DNA from: Candidatus Korarchaeum sp.
GTDB taxonomy: Archaea; Korarchaeota; Korarchaeia; Korarchaeales; Korarchaeaceae
Direction of reading: 5' to 3'
DNA length: 64,000 nucleotides
Assembly: GCA_020833055.1 (NCBI GenBank)
Contig: JAJHQZ010000003.1
Location: forward strand, 83,714 to 147,713
Shown here piece by piece: positions 43,801-52,050 of this stretch. Both the position numbers and the translations under genes were made by a program. Below the pieces are notes generated by a model. It saw only the letters and a program-made list of their open reading frames with translations. It did not search any database and was not told the DNA's origin. How positions within the stretch are numbered: position 1 is the stretch's first letter; every line of letters starts with the position of its first letter.

Positions 43801-44967
43801 ATGAGTGTGAACAGCTACATGGTCGCCCCCACTGGGATACAGGCTTCATATGATCCGATGAGCGGATGGAAGTACGATAAGGGATATCCAAAGGTCCTCC
43901 TAGTAGTCCCTAAGGAGATAGTAAGCGTATTGGATGTGAACAAGCTCTTATCTCTCGGCATGGAAGTTCTGGGAGAGAGAAACGAAGGCGTCGCTGTCCT
44001 ACTCCCATCTAAGATAGTATCCAAGCTCGCGAGTGAGTCCTGGAGTAACGTCAGAGTAGGGGATAGCGTACTCTCACTCGTAATAAAGGAAGAGGCCCTC
44101 GGAAGCGTTAAGGATCTCCTCGTGAAGGATATCGTCGATAAAATACTGACTAACACTGTTAAGAGCGTTGGATATACTATGGTCACCTTCCTCTCCCCGG
44201 TTTACGCCGGAAGCATATTGCATGCCCTGGGGGCAGCGATTACAGTGACGGGGTTCACTATATTCGGGGGCTACTCCCTACTACTCCTGAGATCTAGGAG
44301 CGATAAGAAGAAAGTCTATTATGTCAGTGGAATGAAGCTGGGGATCTTCTTGGGCTTGATCTTCATAGCTGTTCAAGGACTCGTTTTCGGGCACATCATA
44401 GGGACTGAGATAGCCTCATACAATCCCGAGAAATTGGCTGCAATGGAAGGTACTAGTAAAGAGATATTCAGCTTCAGCAGATCTCTAGGGATCGAGAGGA
44501 TCATGAGCTTCATAGCTTATGGGAGCTTCGAAGCTAAACTGCCTGATTACGATTCGATACCCCAAGATTATTGTACGCTAGCTGGAGCTGCACTCGACTG
44601 CAGGCCTCCTCTCATGCTGCACTACCTATACTACTTCAAGACTGGCTTAAGCATCCTCTTAGGCCTATATGCTTTGATCTCAGCGATATTAGTCATGAGA
44701 GGAAGCCTTTCACAAGCTCTGCTCAAAATAAACATTCTGACCCCTATAGTGGCCCAGATCATAAGTTTCCTAGGATGGGCCGTCAGGGAGATGGGGAGGA
44801 AGCCCTGGTCCATCTACGGCATAATGACTGTGGATGTAGCTCACACAGCTAACCCGGGAGATCCACTATCTTATGGCTTAATAGCTTTAATAGTGATTTC
44901 CGTGGCTCTAGCTCTGATATTAGCCGTTTGGAAGCTCCTTTACGTTCCATCAGTTAGGGAGGTGTGA
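43801..44967 (+). CDS. cydA: cytochrome bd-like oxidase subunit CydA, C-terminal part (after in-frame TGA)
   Basis: In the same frame as 43348-43719. It starts with NSYMVAPTGIQ, the equivalent of the CydA NxWMQxPVG motif, has a large extracytoplasmic loop, then ILHALGAAITVTGFTIFGG with the second heme-type histidine, and several further helices. The expected later methionine ligand is not evident (YYFKTGLSILLG). The ATG at 43801 starts in the middle of the conserved region and leaves out the preceding helix encoded at 43747-43800, so an independent start here would give a truncated protein. It overlaps the next gene by 4 bases. Confidence 0.75.
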   Translation: MSVNSYMVAPTGIQASYDPMSGWKYDKGYPKVLLVVPKEIVSVLDVNKLLSLGMEVLGERNEGVAVLLPSKIVSKLASESWSNVRVGDSVLSLVIKEEALGSVKDLLVKDIVDKILTNTVKSVGYTMVTFLSPVYAGSILHALGAAITVTGFTIFGGYSLLLLRSRSDKKKVYYVSGMKLGIFLGLIFIAVQGLVFGHIIGTEIASYNPEKLAAMEGTSKEIFSFSRSLGIERIMSFIAYGSFEAKLPDYDSIPQDYCTLAGAALDCRPPLMLHYLYYFKTGLSILLGLYALISAILVMRGSLSQALLKINILTPIVAQIISFLGWAVREMGRKPWSIYGIMTVDVAHTANPGDPLSYGLIALIVISVALALILAVWKLLYVPSVREV

Positions 44968-46118
44968 TCATGATCCCGCAGGTCTACTTCATAGCTCTCG
45001 TTTTCGGCATACATATAGTGGCCGTTAATCTGGGGATAGCTCTCTCTACGATAATACCACTGCTGAAGAGGAAGGCCGATCTAACGAGGAACGAGAGGTT
45101 GGATGGAATAGCTAAGGGGATCTTCAGGATATATGCAGCTATATATGCGATAGCTGGAGTCATGGGGACTGCCTTCACAGTATTCCTGCTCAGCTTCTAT
45201 CCGGAGTTCATAGGGATCGCTGGAAACATAACACTGCTCCCATTCGGGATAGCGATACTCTCAATACTGGTCCACTTCCTAGCTATAGTGCTCTACTACT
45301 ACGGTTGGGACTCCTTCCCGAGATGGGCTCACCTCTCCTCCGGGATCCTATTAGCTATCACAGCATACACAATACCCCTGGGCTTCAGGCTGGTTTTCGC
45401 CTTCCTGAACACGCCAGCTGGACTTAAAATAGATGGAAAGCCCTATATAGATGCTTTCGAGGCCCTAACCAACCCGACTTTCGCGCCCCTCTACCTCAAG
45501 AGTATCTTCGGCGCCATAACGTTCGGCTCCCTCTTCATCTCAGCCCTGTCAGCTTATCGAATAGCTAGGGAGAGGAGTGAGGAGAGCTCCCAGATTTACT
45601 CTACTTCATTGAGGATAGCTGTAATAGGGACTTTCATAATGCTGATACTGGGCCCATGGTACTCCATGTCATTGATATCGACGCCGATGAAGTTCAACAA
45701 TATCTTCAGATCCTTCGGATGGGGATTAGGCGGAGCTGAGACAGTCGACATGAGCTGGCTCTTCCTGATCAAGATAATACTCATAGCTGTCCAGATATAC
45801 GCTATACTGAGACTAATGTTCGGTAACGTTAACTTCAAGCTCTCAGCTCTCGCAACGACATCGGCAGCTCTCACGATATTGACTGGAGAGTACCTGAATA
45901 TGTTCAGTCAGTACCCGTACTTCCTAGCTAATCTACCGATAGTAGCTGATAAGATACCTGAACCATGGAGGACAGTGCTGGGGAGAGCTCTATACCTGGA
46001 GAACGTTAGTCCACTGGCCAACGACCCCACACTGCTCTCAATAACAGCTCTCGGGGTAGCGATATTGCTCGCAGCGATAGGCTACTTCATATATGAAACG
46101 CTGATTAAAGGAGAATAA
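44964..46118 (+). CDS. second CydA-like subunit (CydA' type) of a cytochrome bd-like oxidase
   Basis: 384 residues with about nine membrane helices. It aligns with CydA rather than CydB: a helix-1 histidine in VFGIHIVAVNLG, LPFGIAILSILVHFLAIVL, then YYYGWDSFPRWAH, AFLNTPAGLK in place of the NSWMQTPxG motif. Some archaea have oxidases made of CydA plus such a CydA-like partner. It overlaps the cydA C-part by 4 bases (ATGA) and ends at a T-rich terminator. It is probably in the cytoplasmic membrane as part of an oxygen or nitric oxide reducing complex; the electron donor is unknown. Confidence 0.78.
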   Translation: MIMIPQVYFIALVFGIHIVAVNLGIALSTIIPLLKRKADLTRNERLDGIAKGIFRIYAAIYAIAGVMGTAFTVFLLSFYPEFIGIAGNITLLPFGIAILSILVHFLAIVLYYYGWDSFPRWAHLSSGILLAITAYTIPLGFRLVFAFLNTPAGLKIDGKPYIDAFEALTNPTFAPLYLKSIFGAITFGSLFISALSAYRIARERSEESSQIYSTSLRIAVIGTFIMLILGPWYSMSLISTPMKFNNIFRSFGWGLGGAETVDMSWLFLIKIILIAVQIYAILRLMFGNVNFKLSALATTSAALTILTGEYLNMFSQYPYFLANLPIVADKIPEPWRTVLGRALYLENVSPLANDPTLLSITALGVAILLAAIGYFIYETLIKGE

Positions 46119-46120
46119 TC

Positions 46121-46138
46121 TCTCTTTTTCTTTTTTTA
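46121..46138 (+). terminator. T-rich terminator after the cyd operon
   Basis: CTCTCTTTTTCTTTTTTT begins a few bases after the stop at 46118 on the coding strand, directly before the convergent tRNA-Leu. Confidence 0.6.
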
Positions 46139-46139
46139 G

Positions 46140-46226
46140 TGCGGGGGGTGGGATTTGAACCCACGCGGGCCTGACGCCCACCCGCCCCTCAAGCGGGCGC
46201 CTTGGACCTGGCTTGGCTACCCCCGC
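46140..46226 (-). tRNA. tRNA-Leu (anticodon GAG)
   Basis: A type II tRNA on the minus strand: acceptor GCGGGGG/CCCCCGC, anticodon stem CCCGC/GCGGG with loop TTGAGGG, a long variable arm (TGGGCGTCAGGCCCGC) and T arm GTGGG-TTCAAAT-CCCAC. Anticodon GAG reads CUC. Discriminator A; no CCA encoded. Confidence 0.95.
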
Positions 46227-46262
46227 TCGAGCCTATATGCATCAACAGATTAAAAACGTTAT

Positions 46263-47027
46263 CTATATCTTACTGAGCAGCTCCCCGAGCTTCCCCTTAA
46301 GTTGATTCAATGCCTCACTGAATATCTCCTCCGGTCTCAGAGAACCAGTGGATTCATAGCTTATTATGATCCTGGATTCATCCCACCTCCTGACTATCTT
46401 ATCCGGGTTCCTGACCCTGCACCTCTCCAGAGCCTCCAAACATCCCTCGCAGAGGACTGGGTATTCTACTCTCGAAATTCCACCATCCAACTCGATGCAG
46501 CCAGAGCACTGGCTCAGATCACAATCTACTGGATCCTTCAGTTCGTAAATTGGCATGTAACTATAACCGACTGCTGCAGCCGGCGACCACTTGGAATGAT
46601 CCTTCCCTCTGCCGATCCTAGCTATAGCCTGGAACCTCAATTTCTGCCCTTTCCTCATCTTTATTATCGGTATCTTATCGTTAGCCGGATATATGAGGGG
46701 ATCCGAGGACTTGAGCTCCCCTGAATAGACTATCTCTATCGGATCCTTCGCCTTCTTCGACAATTCTAACACTACAGTCCTATTCGGATCGACCCTCACT
46801 ACATCTAAGCTCGTCTTGAGCGGTATCATCGCTAACCTATGCGCTATATATTCATCGAAGAAGGGCGTGGTGTTCTCAAAGAATATGACTTCGTCTATCG
46901 CGAAAGTCGGGACTTCTGCTATTATTGCCCTCCTTATCGAGTTCGCGAACGATGGAGAGACCCCCTCTAGGACCAGGAGAGTCCTTTGATCAGATAACTC
47001 AATCACTCTCACTTTCAAGCTCCTCAC
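46263..47027 (-). CDS. rpoD: DNA-directed RNA polymerase subunit D with Fe-S domain
   Basis: 254 residues; homologue of Rpb3/alpha with ANSIRRAIIAEVPTFAIDEVIF near the start. The inserted domain 3 has six cysteines (C169, C174, C177, C193, C196, C203), matching those D subunits that bind an Fe-S cluster. It follows the S13-S4-S11 genes as usual but is separated from S11 by an unknown gene it overlaps by 29 bases. Confidence 0.95.
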   Translation of the reverse strand: MRSLKVRVIELSDQRTLLVLEGVSPSFANSIRRAIIAEVPTFAIDEVIFFENTTPFFDEYIAHRLAMIPLKTSLDVVRVDPNRTVVLELSKKAKDPIEIVYSGELKSSDPLIYPANDKIPIIKMRKGQKLRFQAIARIGRGKDHSKWSPAAAVGYSYMPIYELKDPVDCDLSQCSGCIELDGGISRVEYPVLCEGCLEALERCRVRNPDKIVRRWDESRIIISYESTGSLRPEEIFSEALNQLKGKLGELLSKI

Positions 47028-47886
47028 CTTTCCTCCTCAGGATGCTCACCCATGGATTATTAAATATCTCCGAGAGCACGTCCTCTGTAGAGCTCGCTTC
47101 TAATCTGACATCAGGTGGACTCCCCTCTACCTTCGGGATAATGGGCTCCTCCACTCTCTCTACCTTAGGCTTTTGTTTAGGTGAGCTCTCTACGAGGGGC
47201 TCCCTGAGATCTTGGACGCTGAGCTTGGGGAGGGAGGGGACAGTGCCATAGCTTCCCAGTATCTTGATGAAGGATTCCAAGAGCTCTATTCTCCTCTCTA
47301 GTTCATGTATCCTATTCCTCAACTCCGGATCTTCCTTCTTGATGTCCGAGGACAGGATTTCCTTTATGAAGACCTCTAGATTCTTGGAGATCTCTTCAGC
47401 CAGTCCCTTCCCGATCTCATGGACTAACTTCCTCATATCGACATCTTGTACTACCCTATCCGATCTCAATGCTTGCGACCTTCTCGGAACTTTGAGATCC
47501 TCCTCTTCCTTACTCGCGGATTTCATCTCGAGATCCAGGGCGAATGACCTATCTAGAGATCTAACAGTTACCTTCGAGGCCCAACTATCTCCCTTAGCTC
47601 TCCCCTCTTCAACTTCCCTATTAGCAATAGCATAGAGGTTCTTAGGGACCCATAAGTCGAGCCTATCGAACCCTATCCCCGCCCTCCTGTAGGAATCTAT
47701 GAGTGATTCAACGAACTCCTGCACGCTCTCATAAGAGGGGTCGAGGATAGAGACTAGGATCCTTATCTCCTTCCTCCCGGATACCTCTATTACGAAAGAT
47801 CTCTCATCGAGCCCCCCTCTTAACTTTATGTCACCAGCTCCCCTGTAGAACTCTATTAGCTGACTACTGACACTCAAGGGGGGCAT
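46999..47886 (-). CDS. hypothetical coiled-coil protein inserted in the S11-RpoD operon
   Basis: Not recognised. 295 residues with a globular, beta-rich N-terminus (residues 1-125), an acidic/basic middle, a coiled coil around residues 165-215 (ELRNRIHELERRIELLESF), then a Pro/Glu-rich linker and a short conserved-looking tail (EIFNNPWVSILRRKG). No membrane segments. It sits between rps11 and rpoD, which are normally adjacent, and its 3' end overlaps rpoD by 29 bases, so it is co-translated with the polymerase subunit. A role near polymerase or ribosome assembly is possible but unproven. Confidence 0.75.
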   Translation of the reverse strand: MPPLSVSSQLIEFYRGAGDIKLRGGLDERSFVIEVSGRKEIRILVSILDPSYESVQEFVESLIDSYRRAGIGFDRLDLWVPKNLYAIANREVEEGRAKGDSWASKVTVRSLDRSFALDLEMKSASKEEEDLKVPRRSQALRSDRVVQDVDMRKLVHEIGKGLAEEISKNLEVFIKEILSSDIKKEDPELRNRIHELERRIELLESFIKILGSYGTVPSLPKLSVQDLREPLVESSPKQKPKVERVEEPIIPKVEGSPPDVRLEASSTEDVLSEIFNNPWVSILRRKGEELESESD

Positions 47887-47957
47887 CCCTCATAATACTG
47901 TAATCGAGGCTTAATAAATTTCCCATCCGGAGTTGAAAACGTGATGCGAAATTCCGC

Positions 47958-48359
47958 TCAGACCCTCCTTCCCCTCCTACCGTGAGGCCTCCTGCAGCCA
48001 TCGTGAGGTATGGGGGTCACGTCCTCGACCCTTATTATCGTGAGTTGAGATCTAGATAAGCCCCTTATAGCTGCCGTCGCGCCTGGACCCGGGATCCTGC
48101 TCTTTATACCCCCAGGTGCCCTCACCTTGACTATCAGATGAGTTATCCCCTTTCTCTGAGCTTCTTTAGCTGCAGCCATAGCTGCTTTCAGAGCTGCATA
48201 AGGGGAGCCCTCTAGCCTATCTGCGTCCACGAACATACCACCGGAGTACCTGGCTATAGTCTCAGCCCCCGTTATATCAGTTATGTGGACTATAGTATCG
48301 TTGAACGATGAGTATATGTGGGCCACTCCCACCTTACCCTTCCTCTCAGCCGACATCAT
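47958..48359 (-). CDS. rps11: ribosomal protein S11
   Basis: 133 residues with [17 protein letters not shown] at the start and the terminal [16 protein letters not shown]. Overlaps rps4 by 4 bases in the order S13-S4-S11. Confidence 0.97.
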   Translation of the reverse strand: MMSAERKGKVGVAHIYSSFNDTIVHITDITGAETIARYSGGMFVDADRLEGSPYAALKAAMAAAKEAQRKGITHLIVKVRAPGGIKSRIPGPGATAAIRGLSRSQLTIIRVEDVTPIPHDGCRRPHGRRGRRV

Positions 48360-48856
48360 CTCACCTCCTTCTCAACCTCCAAGCACGAGGGATGGAGGCA
48401 CTCTATCTTATCTTCCTCCTCTAACTTGACTAAGTAACCTGGCTGCCTTATCCTCCTTCCGTTAACCCTTATATGGCCATGAGTTATGAGCTGCCTAGCC
48501 ATATATGGGCTCTTAGCGAACCCCTTCCTCCAAACGATCGTCTGCAACCTCCTCTCCAAGAACTGCTCTACACTCAAATCTAGTAGATCATCCAATGTCG
48601 CGTCCTTACCGAGGATCCCGAGATCTTGCAGTTTCTTTATTATGGGTTCGACCTTCCAGCTCTCGCTCTTAGGAGCGGCTAAGAGCTGCCTAGCTATCCT
48701 CCTATATTTCTTCGCTAGAAAGCTCATCCTCCAGAGCTCCCTCTTGTTTCTCAGACCATAGTAACCAGCTAGCCTATTCGTCTCCTCAAGGACTCTCCTA
48801 TCCCAGGGTTTGTAAGGCCTCTCGTATTTCTTCCTATGCTTCTTTATATCCCCCAT
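48356..48856 (-). CDS. rps4: ribosomal protein S4
   Basis: 166 residues; the S4 RNA-binding domain reads [20 protein letters not shown] followed by [14 protein letters not shown]. Archaeal length and N-terminus ([16 protein letters not shown]). Confidence 0.97.
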   Translation of the reverse strand: MGDIKKHRKKYERPYKPWDRRVLEETNRLAGYYGLRNKRELWRMSFLAKKYRRIARQLLAAPKSESWKVEPIIKKLQDLGILGKDATLDDLLDLSVEQFLERRLQTIVWRKGFAKSPYMARQLITHGHIRVNGRRIRQPGYLVKLEEEDKIECLHPSCLEVEKEVR

Positions 48857-48865
48857 ACTATCACC

Positions 48866-49315
48866 TCATTTCTTCCTCTGATAACCGACAGTCCTCCCCT
48901 TCCTCCCAGTAGTCTTCGTCCTCTGTCCCCTAACCTTGAGACCTAACTCATGCCTTATCCCCTTCCAGCTACCTATCTTCTTCATTAAGTTGATATCCTG
49001 CGTCACGTACCAATTCACATCGTCCCCTATGAGTATCTTGGATTCATTAGTCCTGTAATCCTTCTGCCTGTTCATCAACCACCACGGGATCCCGTATTTA
49101 TGCGGGTCATTTACGACGTCCTCTATCTTAGCGTATTCCTCCTCAGTGAGTTCCCCTAGGAGCTTGTTTGGAGATACGCCAGCTTTTCTCAGTATAGCTA
49201 GAGCTAAAGTATGGCTTATCCCTTTTACGCCTGTTAACGCGACTACAGCGGGCTTAGTACCATCTAACGTCGTGTTCAGTAACCTCACTACTCTCCTCAG
49301 CTCAACTCCCGACAA
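48866..49315 (-). CDS. rps13: ribosomal protein S13
   Basis: 149 residues; helix-two-turn-helix region ALTGVKGISHTLALAILRKAG and the terminal GQRTKTTGRKGRTVG. The TTG start at 49315 follows GGTGAG, and a TATA-like CATTAAAATTGG lies about 35 bases upstream. It opens the S13-S4-S11-unknown-RpoD operon. Confidence 0.97.
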   Translation of the reverse strand: MSGVELRRVVRLLNTTLDGTKPAVVALTGVKGISHTLALAILRKAGVSPNKLLGELTEEEYAKIEDVVNDPHKYGIPWWLMNRQKDYRTNESKILIGDDVNWYVTQDINLMKKIGSWKGIRHELGLKVRGQRTKTTGRKGRTVGYQRKK

Positions 49316-49429
49316 CTACTCACCCCTTTTCGGGGTATATCATACCACCCAATTTTAATGTTTCGTACGCGGACTCTCGCCATCTAGGGGCTTTGGAACT
49401 GTTTCTCTCTAGCGTAAAGTTCATCAATC

Positions 49430-49629
49430 TAGCATAAGCTCCCATTGATGGAATATGTCGAAGCTGGAGTGACTTCTAGCCTGCGCCCGGTATTTGGGAA
49501 AAGGCTGAGCCCGAATGGGCGCAGGATGTTGAAGCGTAGAACTTGCTCCGCAGGTACCGGATGGATGTGGGGGCTCCGTCCGTTCACCCCGAAGGCCCTT
49601 TGCGAGTCACTATCTATTATCTCGCGTGA
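49430..49629 (+). pseudogene. tnpB: decayed 3' end of a tnpB (IS605/IS607-type) gene
   Basis: No intact frame exists, but two frames together give a typical archaeal TnpB C-terminus: EYVEAGVTSSLRP, then after a frame change APGIWEKAEPEWAQDVEA, an in-frame TAG, and RMDVGAPSVHPEGPLRVTIYYLA ending at TGA 49627-49629. The zinc ribbon and catalytic part are missing. It lies in a 368-base gap between rps13 and tRNA-Ser; the remaining ~55 bases to the tRNA and ~115 bases towards S13 hold only the S13 promoter. The call relies on remembered similarity to TnpB tails. Confidence 0.5.
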
Positions 49630-49683
49630 CTTAAGGCTCCTTATCACGAGCTCCCTCGTAAAATCTCAAAGTAATAGTTCGAG

Positions 49684-49771
49684 TGGCGCCGGGGGTGGGA
49701 TTTGAACCCACGCGGCCCAATGGGCCACTGGCTCTCCAGGCCAGCCCCCTTCCGGGCTAGGGCACCCCGGC
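49684..49771 (-). tRNA. tRNA-Ser (anticodon GGA), CCA encoded
   Basis: A type II tRNA on the minus strand: acceptor GCCGGGG/CCCCGGC, anticodon stem CTGGC/GCCAG with loop CTGGAGA, variable arm TGGCCCATTGGGCCGC, T arm GTGGG-TTCAAAT-CCCAC, discriminator G and encoded CCA (49686-49684). Like the tRNA-Ser(GCT) at 18473 it encodes CCA, unlike the other tRNAs in the window. Confidence 0.96.
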
Positions 49772-49826
49772 CCATGATCAATATAACAGCGACACATATT
49801 AAAACATTGAGACAGTAGAGGGGGGA

Positions 49827-50807
49827 TCACCCGGAGCTCTTCCACATAGGCGGATAGAGATCCCTCGGCATTATGACTCTCTCAATACTAGCAGCTACCC
49901 CGCTATCGGCTGAAATCATCTCATCGAAATCCATCATCGCCCTCCCTATCGCTATTAACTCACCCTTCAGGGTCATTAGAGCTACGATAGAGCCCTTCCT
50001 TATCCCCTTAGATAAGGAGCATATCCCCTTCACTTTGAGGGATGCCCCATGAGTTAGTGAAGCTACAGCACTGTCCTTCACGTATATCTTAGGGAGGTGT
50101 CTCACAGCTTCCTCTAGGGGTAGGACGACTCTCCTTATCTTACTCTCATCTCCGTATTCCTTCCAACTATCGTAAGCATCCTTGAGGTCCTCCAGGGTTA
50201 CACAATCCTTCTCCGTGAAGATACCACTCCTTACCCTCCTGAGATCCCTCATACTCCCCCCAACTCCTAAGAATTCTCCTATATCGAAGAAAAGCTTCCT
50301 TATGTACGTCCCCGATTCCACCCTGACTCTCAAAGTATGGAACCTGCCCTCGCTCCTCAGTAACTCGATGGAGTAAACTCTCCTCACTCTGAGCGACCTC
50401 TTAACAGCTGACTTAACCGGCGGCCTCTGGAATATCGGCCCTGTGAATTTGTTAAGGGCTCCCTTTAACTCATCTATCGAGACCTCACCGTGTAAGTAGA
50501 GCGTACCTACGTACTCCTTATCGTACCCCGCGATGAACCTACTCAACTTCGTTGCATTCCCTAAAACTATCGGGAGGACCCCTGATACCTTGGGGTCGAG
50601 CGTCCCACAGTGCCCGACCTTCCCGGGGTACTCTAATATCTTCTTCACCCTCTCAGTGACTTCGTGAGATGAGGGGCCCCTCGGTTTATCCAATATTATG
50701 ATCCCGTGATCTAAGTAAAGAAATATAGGCCTCTCTTGAGGTCTATATCCATAGGGGCCGGGTTCATAAGCGCTCTTAACAGCTATCTCCTCTACTTCAT
50801 CGATCAA
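49827..50807 (-). CDS. cbf5: rRNA pseudouridine synthase Cbf5 (dyskerin homologue)
   Basis: 326 residues. The TruB-like catalytic domain has LDKPRGPSSHEVTERVKKIL and the catalytic aspartate in CGTLDPKVSGVLPI; the substrate-binding stretch RVRVESGTYIRKLFFDIGE follows. A C-terminal PUA domain (residues ~245-320) binds H/ACA guide RNAs. It is the catalytic subunit of H/ACA RNPs and can also act on tRNA. It overlaps the L14e gene by 4 bases. Confidence 0.96.
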   Translation of the reverse strand: MIDEVEEIAVKSAYEPGPYGYRPQERPIFLYLDHGIIILDKPRGPSSHEVTERVKKILEYPGKVGHCGTLDPKVSGVLPIVLGNATKLSRFIAGYDKEYVGTLYLHGEVSIDELKGALNKFTGPIFQRPPVKSAVKRSLRVRRVYSIELLRSEGRFHTLRVRVESGTYIRKLFFDIGEFLGVGGSMRDLRRVRSGIFTEKDCVTLEDLKDAYDSWKEYGDESKIRRVVLPLEEAVRHLPKIYVKDSAVASLTHGASLKVKGICSLSKGIRKGSIVALMTLKGELIAIGRAMMDFDEMISADSGVAASIERVIMPRDLYPPMWKSSG

Positions 50808-51085
50808 CTAGATACCCTAGCCTTCTGGATTAGCTTCTCATATAGATCCGTTCTCTTCAATGCCTCGATCACTTCCTCATCCTTCGCCCCCTCGCGTATA
50901 TCGAGCTTCACTGGGAGGGGTACTAAGTGCTTCACGTTCACCCTCCTCCTCCTGACTCCCGTCAGTTCCTTCGGCCCTGTCGCCTCAACGAAGTTCTTAT
51001 CAATTATCCTGACTACTACACATAACCTCCCGGCTTCCCTACCAGCTACCTTCCTACAGACCCTACCTACTTCGATAACACCCAT
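50804..51085 (-). CDS. rpl14e: ribosomal protein L14e
   Basis: 93 residues from the ATG at 51085; the longer open frame upstream has an unrelated composition. The KOW-type start GVIEVGRVCRKVAGREAGRL and FVEATGPKELTGVRRRRVNV identify L14e. In archaea it is often next to L34e and Cbf5, as here. Confidence 0.95.
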   Translation of the reverse strand: MGVIEVGRVCRKVAGREAGRLCVVVRIIDKNFVEATGPKELTGVRRRRVNVKHLVPLPVKLDIREGAKDEEVIEALKRTDLYEKLIQKARVSS

Positions 51086-51120
51086 AATAACACCCCTCTC
51101 GCGAGTGGGTGACGCGTCCC

Positions 51121-51423
51121 TCAGGACGCGAGGAGGGCCAAGCCCTCCGAGACCGCAGAGGTTATCATTAGCTTCCTCATGCACTTGGGACAGAGGTTAC
51201 CTCCGTAAGGTCTGTTGGGCCTCCTCTGACTGAGGGGGAGCTTAGCTATCACAGACCTCGGACCAGTTGGTGTAGCATTTAGCCTAGCACCACATTTGCA
51301 TACGGCATATGAGTGTTTCTTATGCTTGTAGTGATAGACGAGCCTCCCTCCGGGCGTCCTCACAGCCACTCTTACTTTCTTCAACCTCCTCCTAGTTCCC
51401 CTCTTGTTCAAGCTCCTGATCAT
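51121..51423 (-). CDS. rpl34e: ribosomal protein L34e
   Basis: 100 residues, with the zinc-ribbon cysteines CKCG and CPKC and the basic N-terminus NKRGTRRRLKKV. First gene of the L34e-L14e-Cbf5 group. Confidence 0.95.
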   Translation of the reverse strand: MIRSLNKRGTRRRLKKVRVAVRTPGGRLVYHYKHKKHSYAVCKCGARLNATPTGPRSVIAKLPLSQRRPNRPYGGNLCPKCMRKLMITSAVSEGLALLAS

Positions 51424-51536
51424 CGATTACCCCCGCGGCGCTGGAAGGATATTTTCTCAGTTTTTAAGTATTATGGGACTCGAGGTACCCTACCCTCCAA
51501 AATATTTTCACTATATTGAGAAATTGTGTTAAATAT

Positions 51537-52040
51537 TTAGTCAGAAGGTGTTATCCCTAGAAGTCTTTGGAATATCGCTGAGAATAGGAATGATGCTAAC
51601 ACGTAATAACCGACGTAACCCAGTGTCTGATTCGAGAGACCCGCATTACTATGGAAGTAATCCAAGATCCAGGGGAGCGGGAATGGTAGATTTATCACTG
51701 GTATATCAGCGTAGAAATTCCCTAGGAGCCAGAAGATTACTATTATTGGTATAGTCGTGTAGATGAATGGTCTCATGCTCATCCTGCTCATCTCAGCTCT
51801 AGCGGCATCGAATTGCGGTTTCATCTTATCCAACTTCTTCTTCAATCTCTTATCGTTCGGATTCTTCATCAATTCCCTCTGGAGATCTGTATATTCCTTC
51901 ACTATTTTCTGAAGCTCTCTCATCCTCTCATAATTTACCGTCCTCTTATTTATCAGATTAACCCCAAGGCTTATGACTAATGCTAAAAATGTGAGGAATA
52001 TTATTGAACCCGGCGGGAAGAGGATAAAATTCAGATCCAT
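51537..52040 (-). CDS. DUF106 membrane protein, archaeal YidC/EMC3-like insertase
   Basis: 167 residues: an N-terminal helix (IIFLTFLALVISLGVNLI), a long charged cytoplasmic coiled coil (residues 35-85), then two or three more helices. This is the DUF106 family, which is structurally related to YidC/Oxa1/EMC3 insertases. Its place 10 bases after secY supports a role in membrane protein insertion. Confidence 0.9.
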   Translation of the reverse strand: MDLNFILFPPGSIIFLTFLALVISLGVNLINKRTVNYERMRELQKIVKEYTDLQRELMKNPNDKRLKKKLDKMKPQFDAARAEMSRMSMRPFIYTTIPIIVIFWLLGNFYADIPVINLPFPLPWILDYFHSNAGLSNQTLGYVGYYVLASFLFSAIFQRLLGITPSD

Positions 52041-52050
52041 GAGATCACCT

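Noticed and set aside
49445..49705. Open frame of 86 codons between rps13 and tRNA-Ser on the plus strand
   Set aside because: It runs into the tRNA-Ser gene and its composition is odd. It is better explained as one of the frames of the decayed tnpB tail.
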